Origin: Bacteroidaceae bacterium
GTDB taxonomy: Bacteria > Bacteroidota > Bacteroidia > Bacteroidales > Barnesiellaceae_A
Assembly (NCBI GenBank): GCA_017555825.1
Contig: JAFZFQ010000021.1
Span: 1 to 64,000 of the forward strand
Reading direction: 5' to 3'
DNA length: 64,000 bases
Positions 42,706-52,720 of the stretch are shown here, one piece after another. The translations under genes and the position numbers were made by a program. How positions within the stretch are numbered: the stretch's first letter is position 1; each line of letters opens with the position of its first letter. The notes under the pieces were generated by a model, which did not search any database, had not been told where the DNA came from, and was given only the letters and a program-made list of their open reading frames with translations.

Positions 42706-44010
42706 TTATTCTTTATCCCAATAGAGATTGAGAGAATATTTCAAATCGTATGTCAATTCATTCTTAAGACACATCGAGCCACCCGGGCGTAGAGGTTCGC
42801 ATACAGTGAATACGATTTGTGATGCCGATACTTCGAGCAATCGAATATATTCAAAGCCATCGAAAGGACACTTCATACCTACGCCACCTATTTCTACTGT
42901 TCCGGTTCTTATATCGTATTCTCCTTCTAATACGCGCGTCCACTCGTAGCGCAAGGTTACATGAGTAGCACTTACCGACAGGCCGTTCTTCCACTCACAC
43001 TCTTGTGTAGTATTCTTTTCATGGTCGGTAAAGACGACACGACCATGACAACAGCCACGCTCAAATGCACCTTCGTAGGTAAAACGCCAAGTATCGCACA
43101 TCTTGCCATCTATATAGGCTTGCGATCTCACATCCTTGAATATACCTTGTCCATAAGGCATATCATCCACCACATCACCATCATACATCATTTCGCTCCG
43201 ATAACCATACTCAATGTGATTGCCCCACACGCGAGCTGTTATCTTTTCTTCGGGATTGATGGGATTGGGAATAGATTTCTCAACGGCACATGCGGGATTC
43301 CATTTTTCGCGCTCGACACGCTCCAGCTCATATTCTTTATAATATTCGTCGCGCATCTTGCCATTGGCCTGGTATCTTGTACCTACTCCATCATAGGGTT
43401 GAAGGTTGCGTACATTGTAGTTGATACTCTCATATATCTCGCCATTGGTATAGGTTATTCTACCCAACAGATAGTTTTCATAAATGAGTTCGTCATATTT
43501 ATTTTTGTCAAGGCGACCACCTACCATTGTGATAGACAAGCCATCGGCAAGCTCTACCACCAGCTCACGGCGGTCTTCATCGATGGCATTGAGAGTATAG
43601 TTGGCTACGGCATAACGCTTTTGTTCTTCGCCCTTGTACCACTCGACAGCCTCCACTGCAGGTGATACAACAATCTCTATACCATGACGTTGGTTGTAAC
43701 AGAACGAAGTGATAGATGCCAATGAGCCATCGGCATTGCGCACCTCAAACACTCCTTTCAGGCCAAACATTGTCAAGTCTGATGAGGTGTTGATCCACGC
43801 ATTCTCGATATATTTTCCATCGGCAAAGGTGTACTTACCTTGTGCCACATAGCAAGGACCTTGTATTCTCGCAAAATGCAGGTAGAAATAGCCCTCGAAA
43901 CTATCGCCATTGGGGAACTCGACGCGACCTTCGCCGGTAGGTCCTTCCAACTTTTCAAGAATGACACTCTTACTTTGCCACTCACCTATGTATTTTACAG
44001 CTTCATCCAT
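42706..44010 (-). CDS. MORN-repeat-like cytoplasmic protein
   Basis: A 434-residue protein with no signal peptide or membrane helix. At least four segments fit the MORN pattern (Y/F-G-x-F-x-x-G): EGRVEFPNGDSFEGYFYLHF, the YVAQGKYTFADGKYIENA segment, YTNGEIYESINYNVR, and MMYDGDVVDDMPYGQGIFKD with a following FTYEGAFERGCCHGRVVFTD. MORN motifs usually mediate membrane-lipid or protein contacts. Most copies are degenerate. It is a single gene with -7 element TATATTTG at 44037-44044. I do not know its role. Confidence 0.68.
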   Translation of the reverse strand: MDEAVKYIGEWQSKSVILEKLEGPTGEGRVEFPNGDSFEGYFYLHFARIQGPCYVAQGKYTFADGKYIENAWINTSSDLTMFGLKGVFEVRNADGSLASITSFCYNQRHGIEIVVSPAVEAVEWYKGEEQKRYAVANYTLNAIDEDRRELVVELADGLSITMVGGRLDKNKYDELIYENYLLGRITYTNGEIYESINYNVRNLQPYDGVGTRYQANGKMRDEYYKEYELERVEREKWNPACAVEKSIPNPINPEEKITARVWGNHIEYGYRSEMMYDGDVVDDMPYGQGIFKDVRSQAYIDGKMCDTWRFTYEGAFERGCCHGRVVFTDHEKNTTQECEWKNGLSVSATHVTLRYEWTRVLEGEYDIRTGTVEIGGVGMKCPFDGFEYIRLLEVSASQIVFTVCEPLRPGGSMCLKNELTYDLKYSLNLYWDKE

Positions 44011-44036
44011 GATAGTAGATTTTAAAGTTTTGTCCT

Positions 44037-44044
44037 ACAAATAT
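44037..44044 (-). promoter_or_regulatory. -7 element of the MORN-like gene
   Basis: TATATTTG on the minus strand, 27 bases before the ATG at 44010. The upstream terminator of the preceding gene overlaps its -33 region. Confidence 0.45.
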
Positions 44045-44049
44045 AAGAA

Positions 44050-44078
44050 ACGCCTTTATATTTTACAACATAAAGGCG
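44050..44078 (-). terminator. Terminator of the Omp28-like gene
   Basis: On the minus strand CGCCTTTAT (44078-44070) pairs with ATAAAGGCG (44059-44051), then TTTCTTATATTT. It lies 18 bases after the stop of the secreted protein gene at 44096. Confidence 0.7.
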
Positions 44079-44095
44079 CTTATTCTTTCTATTTA

Positions 44096-45934
44096 TCACT
44101 TCACACACTTGGCAACAACCCTATGTTGTGTAGTAGATGCTTTTACTACAACAATGCCATGGCTACTGTCAAGCATTACGGTGTGAGTATTGCTATGAGG
44201 TTGTGCCATATACAGCAACTGACCATTGACACTCCACACCTCGACACTTTGCAAGTCCTCAGCAGCAACGATTTCTATACCATTTGCTGTGGTCTTCACA
44301 ACAATATTGTCATCGTCGGTTACATTGTCTACAGCTTGAGGCCATGAAGGAATAACTTGGCACACATTGACAATCTCACCGCTTTCTATATTTGTTACTG
44401 CAGCTATCACCTTCACCATGTCGTATCGTTGCACCTCGGGCATATCTATGGTATAGGCCACTGTCATAGGTGTGTGTCGGGGAGTTCCGGCAGTAAAGGC
44501 CTCGGCATCGCCCGCAAATGACGGATAGAGCATGCGACCCACGTTGGCAAAGAAGCACTCGCCGGCAGGTATGGGGTCGGGCAAATTCTCATAGCCACCC
44601 ATCTGCTGTGCGCCGCCGCTATAGGCATTGGCTTGGTCGTAGCCTGTGACGCTATCTTCTACAATGATATAAAGCAAGCCAAACTCGCCTTCGCCAATAG
44701 TCTTGCCAAACTCTACCGTAGCTTCAACCATGAGTTGATTGTTGGCATTGAATTGTGCTGTAGTTGCAATCTTGGCAATAGAACCACGGTTCATAGCCTT
44801 GGTCATGAGCGAGTCGCCATCGTAGTAGGCATCGCCAATGAGGTCGAAACTACGGTCGAACACTGCATTGGGAAAACTACCTTGGAAATAGGGATATGAG
44901 CCCACATAATAGGGCACACACATCATGGGGTCGCTACCATGTACTGCCACATCGACCAGTCGACCGGGATATTTCTCATGCAAGAGTTCTACTCCGTAGG
45001 CTCCACGAGGACACCACATACACCAGGTACCTGTACCCTCCTCCAACAACACGAGACGTTGGAAACAAGTGATACTGCCCTCAAGTGTCACATAATCGCT
45101 ACCGTCGAGGGTGCTGATGCGCAAAGTATAGTCGCGAGTATCGTCGAGAGGCACTTCTATGGGCACATCAAAGGCAAATGTAGCTACACTGTCGGCAAGC
45201 ACAATATCGGCACTGCGGTCGATGATTGTAGTCACTCCGTTGTAGGTAAGCTCTACAACATATCCCTCTACAGGCATAAATCCCGAAGAGGTAATCTCGC
45301 CCGATACATATACAGCACCGGGGGTTGATATAGCTTCGGGAGTAGTATTGGTAAAAGTAAAGCTATGCTCGTAGGCAAAAACATTGATGTCGTCGATAGC
45401 CAGAATATTGCAGTTGGTGCTATTGTTGACAAACGCCACATATATCTCCTTACCCACCCAATCGGCCAACGACAAGGCATATTGTTGCCATTGATTGCTT
45501 TCGCCGTTGACAGTAAGGATAGGTGCATTAGTAAAGTGCGAGGGTGTATTACCTTCGGTAGCAATGTATACGGCATAACCATCGGGGTGGGCGGCATCGA
45601 GCGCACATGCACGCCACGACAAGATGTCGCGACTATCTTCAACCTTGATAGCAGGAGTTATCATCCAGTCATTTGAAGTACCGGGGGTTTTATACCACGA
45701 GCCACTATAGGCAGCCGTGTTATTTTGAGTCTCGTCGGTAAAAGCAGCCCATGCCACACCATCTACAAGTCCATAACTCCTCATACTACGCGAGGGCTCA
45801 TTACCATCGAGGTCGTATGTAGCAAAGGTCGAGGGCATACCCTCCTCAAAGTCGCATGAGAATTTTACAGTTTGCGCTTGCGAGGCAATAGAGACTACGA
45901 GAAGTAGTATTGCCAATATATTTATCTTTTTCAT
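44096..45934 (-). CDS. Secreted protein: choice-of-anchor J, Omp28-like domain, T9SS-type tail
   Basis: A 612-residue secreted protein (ATG at 45934; a GTG at 45946 is possible but lacks a reason). The signal peptide MKKINILAILLLVVSIASQA is clear. Residues about 22-180 resemble a cleaved-adhesin/choice-of-anchor J lectin-like domain (FSCDFEEGMPSTFATYDLDG, NDWMITPAI). After a beta-sandwich linker comes a thioredoxin-like Omp28-type segment with a CxxC (TGTWCMWCPRGAYG). The C-terminus (about 540-612; VEVWSVNGQLLYMAQ to VVAKCVK) has the shape of a type A T9SS sorting domain. It lies 16 bases after the 1175-residue secreted protein, so both are probably one transcript. Confidence 0.8.
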   Translation of the reverse strand: MKKINILAILLLVVSIASQAQTVKFSCDFEEGMPSTFATYDLDGNEPSRSMRSYGLVDGVAWAAFTDETQNNTAAYSGSWYKTPGTSNDWMITPAIKVEDSRDILSWRACALDAAHPDGYAVYIATEGNTPSHFTNAPILTVNGESNQWQQYALSLADWVGKEIYVAFVNNSTNCNILAIDDINVFAYEHSFTFTNTTPEAISTPGAVYVSGEITSSGFMPVEGYVVELTYNGVTTIIDRSADIVLADSVATFAFDVPIEVPLDDTRDYTLRISTLDGSDYVTLEGSITCFQRLVLLEEGTGTWCMWCPRGAYGVELLHEKYPGRLVDVAVHGSDPMMCVPYYVGSYPYFQGSFPNAVFDRSFDLIGDAYYDGDSLMTKAMNRGSIAKIATTAQFNANNQLMVEATVEFGKTIGEGEFGLLYIIVEDSVTGYDQANAYSGGAQQMGGYENLPDPIPAGECFFANVGRMLYPSFAGDAEAFTAGTPRHTPMTVAYTIDMPEVQRYDMVKVIAAVTNIESGEIVNVCQVIPSWPQAVDNVTDDDNIVVKTTANGIEIVAAEDLQSVEVWSVNGQLLYMAQPHSNTHTVMLDSSHGIVVVKASTTQHRVVAKCVK

Positions 45935-45950
45935 ATCTATATACACTATA

Positions 45951-48900
45951 TTACTTGATGATTACTTTTTCGACATACGACACAGCTCCTACACGAGCAC
46001 GCACCATATACATGCCGGCAGGCTGGTTTGCCACCGAAATGGCTCGGGCGTGGGCAAGTTGCGCTACCAATACACCATCGGCAGTATAGAGCATTGCCTC
46101 ATCCACCTCAGTATTGAACTGCAACTGATTGCCATCGGCCGAGAGTGCAACAGCAAATGCCTCGGCTGTGATACCCTCTACGGCTGTCTTATCGAGTGTA
46201 ACTGCACTTGTATAGGTGCGAGCCGACTCTTTATTGTTGGCATACACAGCGGTAACGGCATAGGTATAATCGCCCTCGGGCAGGGTGAGCCAAGCATCGT
46301 CGGTGCAGAGTTGCGAAGGCACATTATTCAACACCACCTCGCTCATGGCCGACTCATTTTCGCGATACACATTATAGGTCACTACGGGAGCTTCATCGCC
46401 GGCAAGTGCGATACCTTGATAACCGAGGAAGAAGTTCTCGCAATACTCATCGCCAAGCACCTCTACATACTCCATCTTGGCCTCTACGAGATAGTCCTCG
46501 ATAAAGGCATTAAAATGAGGCACAAAAGGTTTCTCGGGAGTATTCACGGCAGTTACAATATCGAGAAAGCCCTCATCGGCGCTCAAACCAATGAAACATC
46601 CATGAGGGGCATATACCTCATAATTGAAAGTATAGTCGGTGGGATTGAACTGCACATTGGGGGCATCAGCATCTACATATAGCTCCTCGCCTGTTACATT
46701 GCCATTCTCATCAAGCGCCAATACTACAACATTGATAGTCTCGTCGGACGAAAGCAAGAACCAATTGATACTTTGCAATATTATAGGTTTGTGACATACG
46801 ACACCTATGAGCGTACCAAAAGTTCCATCGGCGGCACCAAATGTATATGAAATCTGGTCGCTGTAGGCTGCTACAGCTTCATCGACACCGGTGCGAGACC
46901 ACTCAACATGCATCTTGTAGTCGACCTCGTTATAGCCGGCATAGGCTACAACAGGTTGGAGAATGGCGTCTTGCAATGTAGCATCTATCTCAAGATTCGA
47001 CTCAATACTTCTTATTTCCTTGTTTACTGCAACATAGAAATCTTTCGATATAATAAGACTGTAGGCACTCTCAGCCTCATACACATTGGCTATACTGTAG
47101 CTACCATCGGCAGCAGTATAGGTCGAATAGTTGTTGTAACCCTCTATTCTCACCAAGGCATTGGCAAGGGGTTCGCCATACTCATTGCATACCTTACCCG
47201 ATACGGTATAGGCCTTGCGCTTGATAACGTCGAGCTCCACATTTACGTCTTTCAGAGCCTCAACAGTGACAACCTGTGAAATGCTCTTATAACCCATTTT
47301 TATACTGTTTAAGGTATAGTTGCCACTCGGCACATTGGGTATCTCGAAGAAACCACGCGCATCGGTATAGGCTCCATATTCTGTGCCGTCGAGGCTCACA
47401 TATACATCGGCAACAGGGCGTGAACTATCATCCCACACATCACCACGTATATTGCCATCGCCATTGATAGCCATTTCTATACTATATATAGCCAAGTAGT
47501 TGCTTGTAACACCATTGGATGTACAGCGCACACACACCGAATATACACCGGCCGGCACACTATCTATATCGACACGATACATATCATATTGCGACACATC
47601 GAATGTCTCGCCTACCTTGATTGCTGTAGAGAGATTATAATCTTGTATAAGATAGATACTGAATTGCTCGGGTTGCGTAGCATTGGCAGGTGCAGCCTCA
47701 ACAACTACCTTATAGGGAGTATTGCCTTCGAAATTCACAGGAGGCGATATGAGCCAATCGTTGGCTTGTTGCATTGTAAAGGTTTGGTAATAGTAGGCTC
47801 CAAAACGATAGTTGTCGTCATAGTTCCAGAAGAATGAAATACCATCGCCGTTGGCATCACCAACCGACCACAAATCGGCCTCAGTAGGATCATTGACATC
47901 AAAGTTTGAGTAAATAGGCATTGAACGAGCAGGACCGTTAACGATATATCCGCTGGTAGTCACGCCACCCACGCCATCGGCATTATACGACTCGATAGCA
48001 TAGCGATATGTACCCAGCTCCACAATGCTATTATCTACAATAGTAGTTTCGGCAAGATCTTCGGCCAATATCTTGTTGTCGGAAATACGAGTTACTTTAT
48101 ATCGCATCGAAGCCGTATCGACATATCCGCCATTGACACCGCGTGTCACAGCCTCCCACGACAAGGTAATAGAATTGGGAGTAGTGCGCTCAAGGTGCAA
48201 GCGGCTCACTGCAGCAGGCAGGTCGCGACCAACGTAGGCCGATACGGTGCGTAGCTCACCTACACCTGCTTCATTGACAAGTTGTACCATATAGGTATAG
48301 ATACCGGCCTCATCGACAGTATCACTCCATGTCATTGTGGCTCCGGGAGTAGCACCGGTGAGGGTTGCCACCAAAACTCCATTACGCGAAATTTCAACTG
48401 CATCTATTGTAGACAGCTCTGTGCCATCGATACGAGTGGTAGGACAAGTCCAACTCAACTCCACACTCAACTCTCCTGCTGCATGGGGTGTCATATTCAA
48501 ACCTGTAACAAAAGAGGGAGCCAGGGGTGTATACAATGAATAGGGAACGTGCAAGCCCACCACTTGTTGCTCCTCACGACCACCAATGGCGCCCAGCATC
48601 TCTACTGTTCCGGTGGTAACATCGAGAGTATAGAGTACACCTTTGCGTTTTGTATCGCTATAGGCCCAATAGGCAATACCGGTTTCACGGTCGAAGTCCA
48701 TTGACTGACGATAGAAAGGCGTGAGCGTTGTTTTTGCCACATCGGTAGTCTCGCCGGTGGTAAGGTTTATCTTACACAACATGCCATAGCCGTCCACACC
48801 ATACATTTCGCCTTGGGCATTGATAGCCATAGCATATATGTGACGACCCATGTTTCTGTTTACATAAGTTTGTTCGCCGGTAGTGAGGTCAACAGTGAGC

Positions 48901-49478
48901 AATGCCGAATTGTACATTTCGGGGTCGTAGGGCGATGTAGCCAACATATACATTTGTCTACCTATCACATCGTAGCTCATCTCAAAGGCTTGCAAGGCAT
49001 AGTCACCCTCCAACGAACATACTGTGAGAAGTGTTATCTCACCGGTTTCAAGGTCGACGGTATAGAGCGTAGGGTTGAAGGCATTGTCGTAGGCCATAAC
49101 ATAATAATTCTCACGAGCATAAGCTCCTGCTGTAGCCCATGTATCGAGCAACTTCATTCGAGTTACCTGAGCAGGTGTAGAACTATTGAACTTGATGAGA
49201 CCTTTATTTGACTCTACGGTAAAGTTATTCTCGACATATCCGTATATCTCAACACTCTCCACCTCATCGGCCTTACGCTGTACGGCCTTATTATCTGTTA
49301 CAGGAAGAGTTTTGATAGCCGTTGCTTTGCTCAGATTGGACTGTTGAGTAGCAACAGTCTTAGCAAAACTGCCCGTTTCGATAAGCGTATGAGAGAACCC
49401 ATCGGACAACTGAGCAAGAGCAATAATAGTTGCACATAGGGCACACATTATTGCAATAGATAATCTTTTTGTTTTCAT
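45951..49478 (-). CDS. Large secreted multidomain protein with Fn3, carboxypeptidase-like and T9SS-type tail
   Basis: A 1175-residue protein. A signal peptide (MKTKRLSIAIMCALCATIIA) is followed by a propeller-like region (about 95-325, repeated 'D..TGE.T/V' motifs such as DLETGEITLLT and DLTTGEQTYV), two fibronectin-III-like domains (about 330-520), a jelly-roll adhesin-type segment (about 520-700), two carboxypeptidase-regulatory domains (about 695-865; GYTDARGFF-like AYTDARGFFEIPNVPSGNYT and TYTAADGSYSIANVYE), further beta domains, and a C-terminal T9SS-type tail ending EKVIIK. No catalytic motif is evident, so it is probably a surface or cell-contact protein. It has a good promoter at 49517-49547. 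Confidence 0.8.
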   Translation of the reverse strand: MKTKRLSIAIMCALCATIIALAQLSDGFSHTLIETGSFAKTVATQQSNLSKATAIKTLPVTDNKAVQRKADEVESVEIYGYVENNFTVESNKGLIKFNSSTPAQVTRMKLLDTWATAGAYARENYYVMAYDNAFNPTLYTVDLETGEITLLTVCSLEGDYALQAFEMSYDVIGRQMYMLATSPYDPEMYNSALLTVDLTTGEQTYVNRNMGRHIYAMAINAQGEMYGVDGYGMLCKINLTTGETTDVAKTTLTPFYRQSMDFDRETGIAYWAYSDTKRKGVLYTLDVTTGTVEMLGAIGGREEQQVVGLHVPYSLYTPLAPSFVTGLNMTPHAAGELSVELSWTCPTTRIDGTELSTIDAVEISRNGVLVATLTGATPGATMTWSDTVDEAGIYTYMVQLVNEAGVGELRTVSAYVGRDLPAAVSRLHLERTTPNSITLSWEAVTRGVNGGYVDTASMRYKVTRISDNKILAEDLAETTIVDNSIVELGTYRYAIESYNADGVGGVTTSGYIVNGPARSMPIYSNFDVNDPTEADLWSVGDANGDGISFFWNYDDNYRFGAYYYQTFTMQQANDWLISPPVNFEGNTPYKVVVEAAPANATQPEQFSIYLIQDYNLSTAIKVGETFDVSQYDMYRVDIDSVPAGVYSVCVRCTSNGVTSNYLAIYSIEMAINGDGNIRGDVWDDSSRPVADVYVSLDGTEYGAYTDARGFFEIPNVPSGNYTLNSIKMGYKSISQVVTVEALKDVNVELDVIKRKAYTVSGKVCNEYGEPLANALVRIEGYNNYSTYTAADGSYSIANVYEAESAYSLIISKDFYVAVNKEIRSIESNLEIDATLQDAILQPVVAYAGYNEVDYKMHVEWSRTGVDEAVAAYSDQISYTFGAADGTFGTLIGVVCHKPIILQSINWFLLSSDETINVVVLALDENGNVTGEELYVDADAPNVQFNPTDYTFNYEVYAPHGCFIGLSADEGFLDIVTAVNTPEKPFVPHFNAFIEDYLVEAKMEYVEVLGDEYCENFFLGYQGIALAGDEAPVVTYNVYRENESAMSEVVLNNVPSQLCTDDAWLTLPEGDYTYAVTAVYANNKESARTYTSAVTLDKTAVEGITAEAFAVALSADGNQLQFNTEVDEAMLYTADGVLVAQLAHARAISVANQPAGMYMVRARVGAVSYVEKVIIK

Positions 49479-49516
49479 GACATTATAGTGTTCTACATTA
49501 AATACAATCTATCTTA

Positions 49517-49547
49517 CAAAGATATGTAAATTTATTTATTTACACAA
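49517..49547 (-). promoter_or_regulatory. Promoter of the secreted-protein pair
   Basis: On the minus strand TTG (49547-49545) and TATCTTTG (49524-49517) are 20 bases apart; the ATG is 38 bases downstream. Confidence 0.65.
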
Positions 49548-49559
49548 TAAAACAAATTT

Positions 49560-49601
49560 ATAAAAAACCGACATCCATGCATAAACGCACAGATGTCGGT
49601 T
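49560..49601 (-). terminator. Terminator of the rubredoxin gene
   Basis: On the minus strand AACCGACATC (49601-49592) pairs with GATGTCGGTT (49575-49566), followed by TTTTTAT. It ends the short rubredoxin transcript, 26 bases after its stop. Confidence 0.85.
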
Positions 49602-49626
49602 ATTATCATTGCTAAAATTATGAATG

Positions 49627-49791
49627 TTACTCTTCAACAGGCGAGAAGTCCTCTTTGCCTACGCCACACAAAGGGCATACCCAATCATCGGGGAGATCTT
49701 CAAAAGCTACACCGGGAGCTATATCGCCATCATTGTCACCAATTGCGGGGTCATAAATCCAACCACACACATCACACATATATTTTTTCAT
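49627..49791 (-). CDS. Rubredoxin
   Basis: A 54-residue protein, the normal rubredoxin length. It has the two iron-binding CxxC knuckles ([14 protein letters not shown] and [11 protein letters not shown]), with the family Trp and Asp/Pro residues around them ([14 protein letters not shown]). It carries single electrons to partners such as rubrerythrin or peroxide reductases in oxidative-stress defence, or serves ETF-linked redox chains. None of those partners is adjacent. It has its own promoter inside the end of the following minus-strand gene and its own terminator, so it is a monocistronic unit. Confidence 0.95.
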   Translation of the reverse strand: MKKYMCDVCGWIYDPAIGDNDGDIAPGVAFEDLPDDWVCPLCGVGKEDFSPVEE

Positions 49792-49829
49792 ACTATCTTT
49801 ATATTTAGGGGTTAATTATTATTGTAGAG

Positions 49830-49860
49830 CAAATATATAAACAATATCTTTACGCTACAA
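49830..49860 (-). promoter_or_regulatory. Promoter of the rubredoxin gene
   Basis: On the minus strand TTG (49860-49858) and TATATTTG (49837-49830) have a 20-base spacer; the -33 part lies within the last codons of the endonuclease gene at 49850. The leader is about 38 bases. Confidence 0.65.
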
Positions 49861-52702
49861 CTTTCAACACCAAAACATTCTTTTTGTTAAGAATTTTTAC
49901 GATATAAAGACCATTATTATCAACATCTATACTCACCGTGGCATTTTGGCAAACATCATCATACAGTAAAATACCCTGCATATCATAGACCGACACACGA
50001 GCACCCACCGGTACATTATGCAATATGATTGCTCGATTGCTTGTAGTGCATTGCACAGGAAGCGCATCGGCCGACGAAAGCGATGTGGGATAAGGCCCTG
50101 TAGCGACCTCAACAGGCTCACTCCATTGTGACTTGAATTCGCCCAGGAGAGCTCGCACTGTGATATTGTATGTTGTATTGCCATGCAAGCCGGTCAATAG
50201 ATCAGAAGGATTGGTCACTCTCTTTTCTTTTATGGCATATACTGTTTCGAGCGAGCCATATGTTACCTCAACATCATCTATCGCCATGTTACCTTGACCC
50301 TTGTTATAGGTAAAACGGAAAGCTCGCACATTGTCCGACACGTCAAACGCATAATTAAGCACCTTCTTGGATGTAGAGCCTGCATACTCGATGGTTTGCA
50401 ACAATTGCCAACTGCCGTTTTTCTTGTACTCCACATTGAGCGACGAACCGGGCGACGCCGATGCAAAACGATACATAAACGACATAGCAGTAACCGAAGC
50501 GGGATACTCGGGAGTCTCAATATACTCGGCTGTATTCTTCAAAGACACCGACGGCGCCGACTTGCCCGAGCTCGCATCGGATGTGTAACTTCCCGAGGCA
50601 TTACCTTGCCAGCCTTCGGGCAATGGCTTACCATTGCTACCTACGCAGTCAAATCCTTCGCTTGTAGTGATAGGAGTTGTGCCTTGCTGTGTGGTGCAGT
50701 TTATCTCATAAGCCTCTGCCGCAACAACCTCACTCCAGCTACACTCTATCATATCGTACGATACAGAGTCTATTCTCAAGTCTACGGGTACGGCCAGCAT
50801 GTCGGTTGTAAAAGCACAAGCATATATAGCCTCTTGCTCGCTACCATTGAGCAACGCCTGTACTCGATAGGTATAGACTGTAGAGGGCAATAGATTCTCT
50901 ACTCTGAAATGAGTGTCGGCAATCTCCTCTTCATGCACCTGGTTAGGCGTAGCTGTAACACCCTCCATAGTGAATGAGCGCAATTGTGAGAAGTCATCCT
51001 TAGGAGCTTCTATCCATTGCGAAGCATTATACTCGATTGTGGGGCCGAGAGTTGAAGGCGAGCGATAGAGAGTTATATCTTTGCCCCAATTCTCTACACT
51101 GCCCACTCTACCCACTACATCTATCAAGATACGATTGTGATAGAGAGCCACAGCATCGTTGCCGTTGAAATTGAGCGGAGAAGTCTCTAACGAAGGTATA
51201 TAAGCGTCGGCATATCCTCGCAATTCTGAGGTCTCGTCGCACGAACTGCTTACTATAACAAATGTCTCGCCACTGCCTACACTTGATGCCGGCAACTGCC
51301 AATAATTGACAAATGCCCCTTCGCCATTGCGTTGGATACCCAAAGCATAGTCGACTGTATTGATAGTATGCTTTGTACCATTGTAGAGGGCTATCGCTTT
51401 GTTGTAACCCGACCCCTCGACATAGGCCGATATAAAGAGGTCGGTAGCCTCTGAAGCACCTTCATAGAGTTTTACTCGATAGGCCTGAGCTTGTGGCATA
51501 GCTACCCAACGCAATGTTGCCTCGGTAGCCGACACGTCGATAGGCGTGAGAGGTATGAATGACGATGTTCCTTGTATAGCCACAGGGAGCACTACGTCTC
51601 TCAACAATCCACCGCCCGATATAATAAGCGTATCGCGTAAGTCTCCTACAAAGTCGTTGTTGGTGTAACGAAAAAGAACCTCTGTACCCTCCATGGCTCT
51701 TTGCTTAGCAATTGCAACATCACTCAGTTCGATACCCACATTTTGCTTCCAAGACAAAGAGAGGTCGGATGTGAGATTCTTGCCTTCGATAGCAAGATTG
51801 TAGGTAGCCGACGCACCGGTCATGAGTGTACCCATATCTATTTTTTCGCCCGATACAGGTGTAACGAGATAGGGAGTCTCGACGGTCTGTAGCACAAAAG
51901 CACAGTCTATGCTATCGCCCCACAGATACTCAGCCAGCAAAGGGAAGTCAATAAAGGGGTTTCTATTGTCTTGTGCTTCATACACCGCTTCATTGCGATT
52001 TATCTCTTTGGCACTCACAGGGTCTTGTCGGTGCCAAGTCATGAGTAACTCACGGCCATAATTATTGAGAGTAGGATATGGCTCGTTGTTAAACATGTTA
52101 AGACCATTCGACTGCCATGTATAGTCTTGATAGCATGTAACAACATACATATACATGCGGGCAAAGTCGCCTTTATAGTCGTCGTGCGGCTCGAAGACCG
52201 AATGCACCACGCCATCGATCATAGCCTTACCACTCTTTGACACCCCGTTGTCGAGTGTGGGCTTGTCTATAGACTCGTCTACAACGCCCAGGATACGGTT
52301 ACTCTTGGACATATTGGCCGAGGCATCCGACGGCACAAGGTGATGCAAGTCGAACGATGCATCATACACAAAGGTGCTCTCCTCACCCCACCAGCTTTTG
52401 GGAACAGAGTGCTCAATGTGCATTTCGGGATGCGAACCAGTCTCGGGGAAATAACGCACTACATTGGAATACATATCCCATATAGAACCATCGGCACGCA
52501 CGTCGCTCACGCGAAAGACCTGCCATGTACCTCCCGAGCCATACTCTATGCGTGTATGAGACCTGATAATCTCGTGCATAGCAGTTTTGAGTTCGGCATT
52601 TGTCTTACCCTCGGCTTTATTATAATATCCGGCAGGTATATTGGCACTCGCATAGCATACAGCAATGAATACCAATAATATAGAGAAGCATCGCAATTTC
52701 AT
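49850..52702 (-). CDS. Secreted endonuclease I with lamin-tail, Fn3 and T9SS-type domains
   Basis: A 950-residue protein: signal peptide (MKLRCFSILLVFIAVCYASA), endonuclease I domain (about 25-260; catalytic region EHSVPKSWWGEES, HHLVPSDASANMSKSN and DFARMYMYVVTCYQDY), a lamin-tail-like domain (about 410-600; VEGSGYNKAIALYNGTKHTI, NFNGNDAVALYHNRILIDVVG), an Fn3-like segment, a jelly-roll domain (about 690-840) and a C-terminal sorting-type tail (VSVYDMQGILLYDDV to VLKVVA). It is presumably exported and displayed at the surface to degrade extracellular DNA. It is 18 bases after the second endonuclease gene. Confidence 0.85.
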   Translation of the reverse strand: MKLRCFSILLVFIAVCYASANIPAGYYNKAEGKTNAELKTAMHEIIRSHTRIEYGSGGTWQVFRVSDVRADGSIWDMYSNVVRYFPETGSHPEMHIEHSVPKSWWGEESTFVYDASFDLHHLVPSDASANMSKSNRILGVVDESIDKPTLDNGVSKSGKAMIDGVVHSVFEPHDDYKGDFARMYMYVVTCYQDYTWQSNGLNMFNNEPYPTLNNYGRELLMTWHRQDPVSAKEINRNEAVYEAQDNRNPFIDFPLLAEYLWGDSIDCAFVLQTVETPYLVTPVSGEKIDMGTLMTGASATYNLAIEGKNLTSDLSLSWKQNVGIELSDVAIAKQRAMEGTEVLFRYTNNDFVGDLRDTLIISGGGLLRDVVLPVAIQGTSSFIPLTPIDVSATEATLRWVAMPQAQAYRVKLYEGASEATDLFISAYVEGSGYNKAIALYNGTKHTINTVDYALGIQRNGEGAFVNYWQLPASSVGSGETFVIVSSSCDETSELRGYADAYIPSLETSPLNFNGNDAVALYHNRILIDVVGRVGSVENWGKDITLYRSPSTLGPTIEYNASQWIEAPKDDFSQLRSFTMEGVTATPNQVHEEEIADTHFRVENLLPSTVYTYRVQALLNGSEQEAIYACAFTTDMLAVPVDLRIDSVSYDMIECSWSEVVAAEAYEINCTTQQGTTPITTSEGFDCVGSNGKPLPEGWQGNASGSYTSDASSGKSAPSVSLKNTAEYIETPEYPASVTAMSFMYRFASASPGSSLNVEYKKNGSWQLLQTIEYAGSTSKKVLNYAFDVSDNVRAFRFTYNKGQGNMAIDDVEVTYGSLETVYAIKEKRVTNPSDLLTGLHGNTTYNITVRALLGEFKSQWSEPVEVATGPYPTSLSSADALPVQCTTSNRAIILHNVPVGARVSVYDMQGILLYDDVCQNATVSIDVDNNGLYIVKILNKKNVLVLKVVA

Positions 52703-52720
52703 AACAGCTACATCAAATGA

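Noticed and set aside
49593-49815. Plus-strand frames across the rubredoxin region
   Set aside because: The minus strand encodes a perfect rubredoxin with promoter and terminator; plus-strand frames are shadows.
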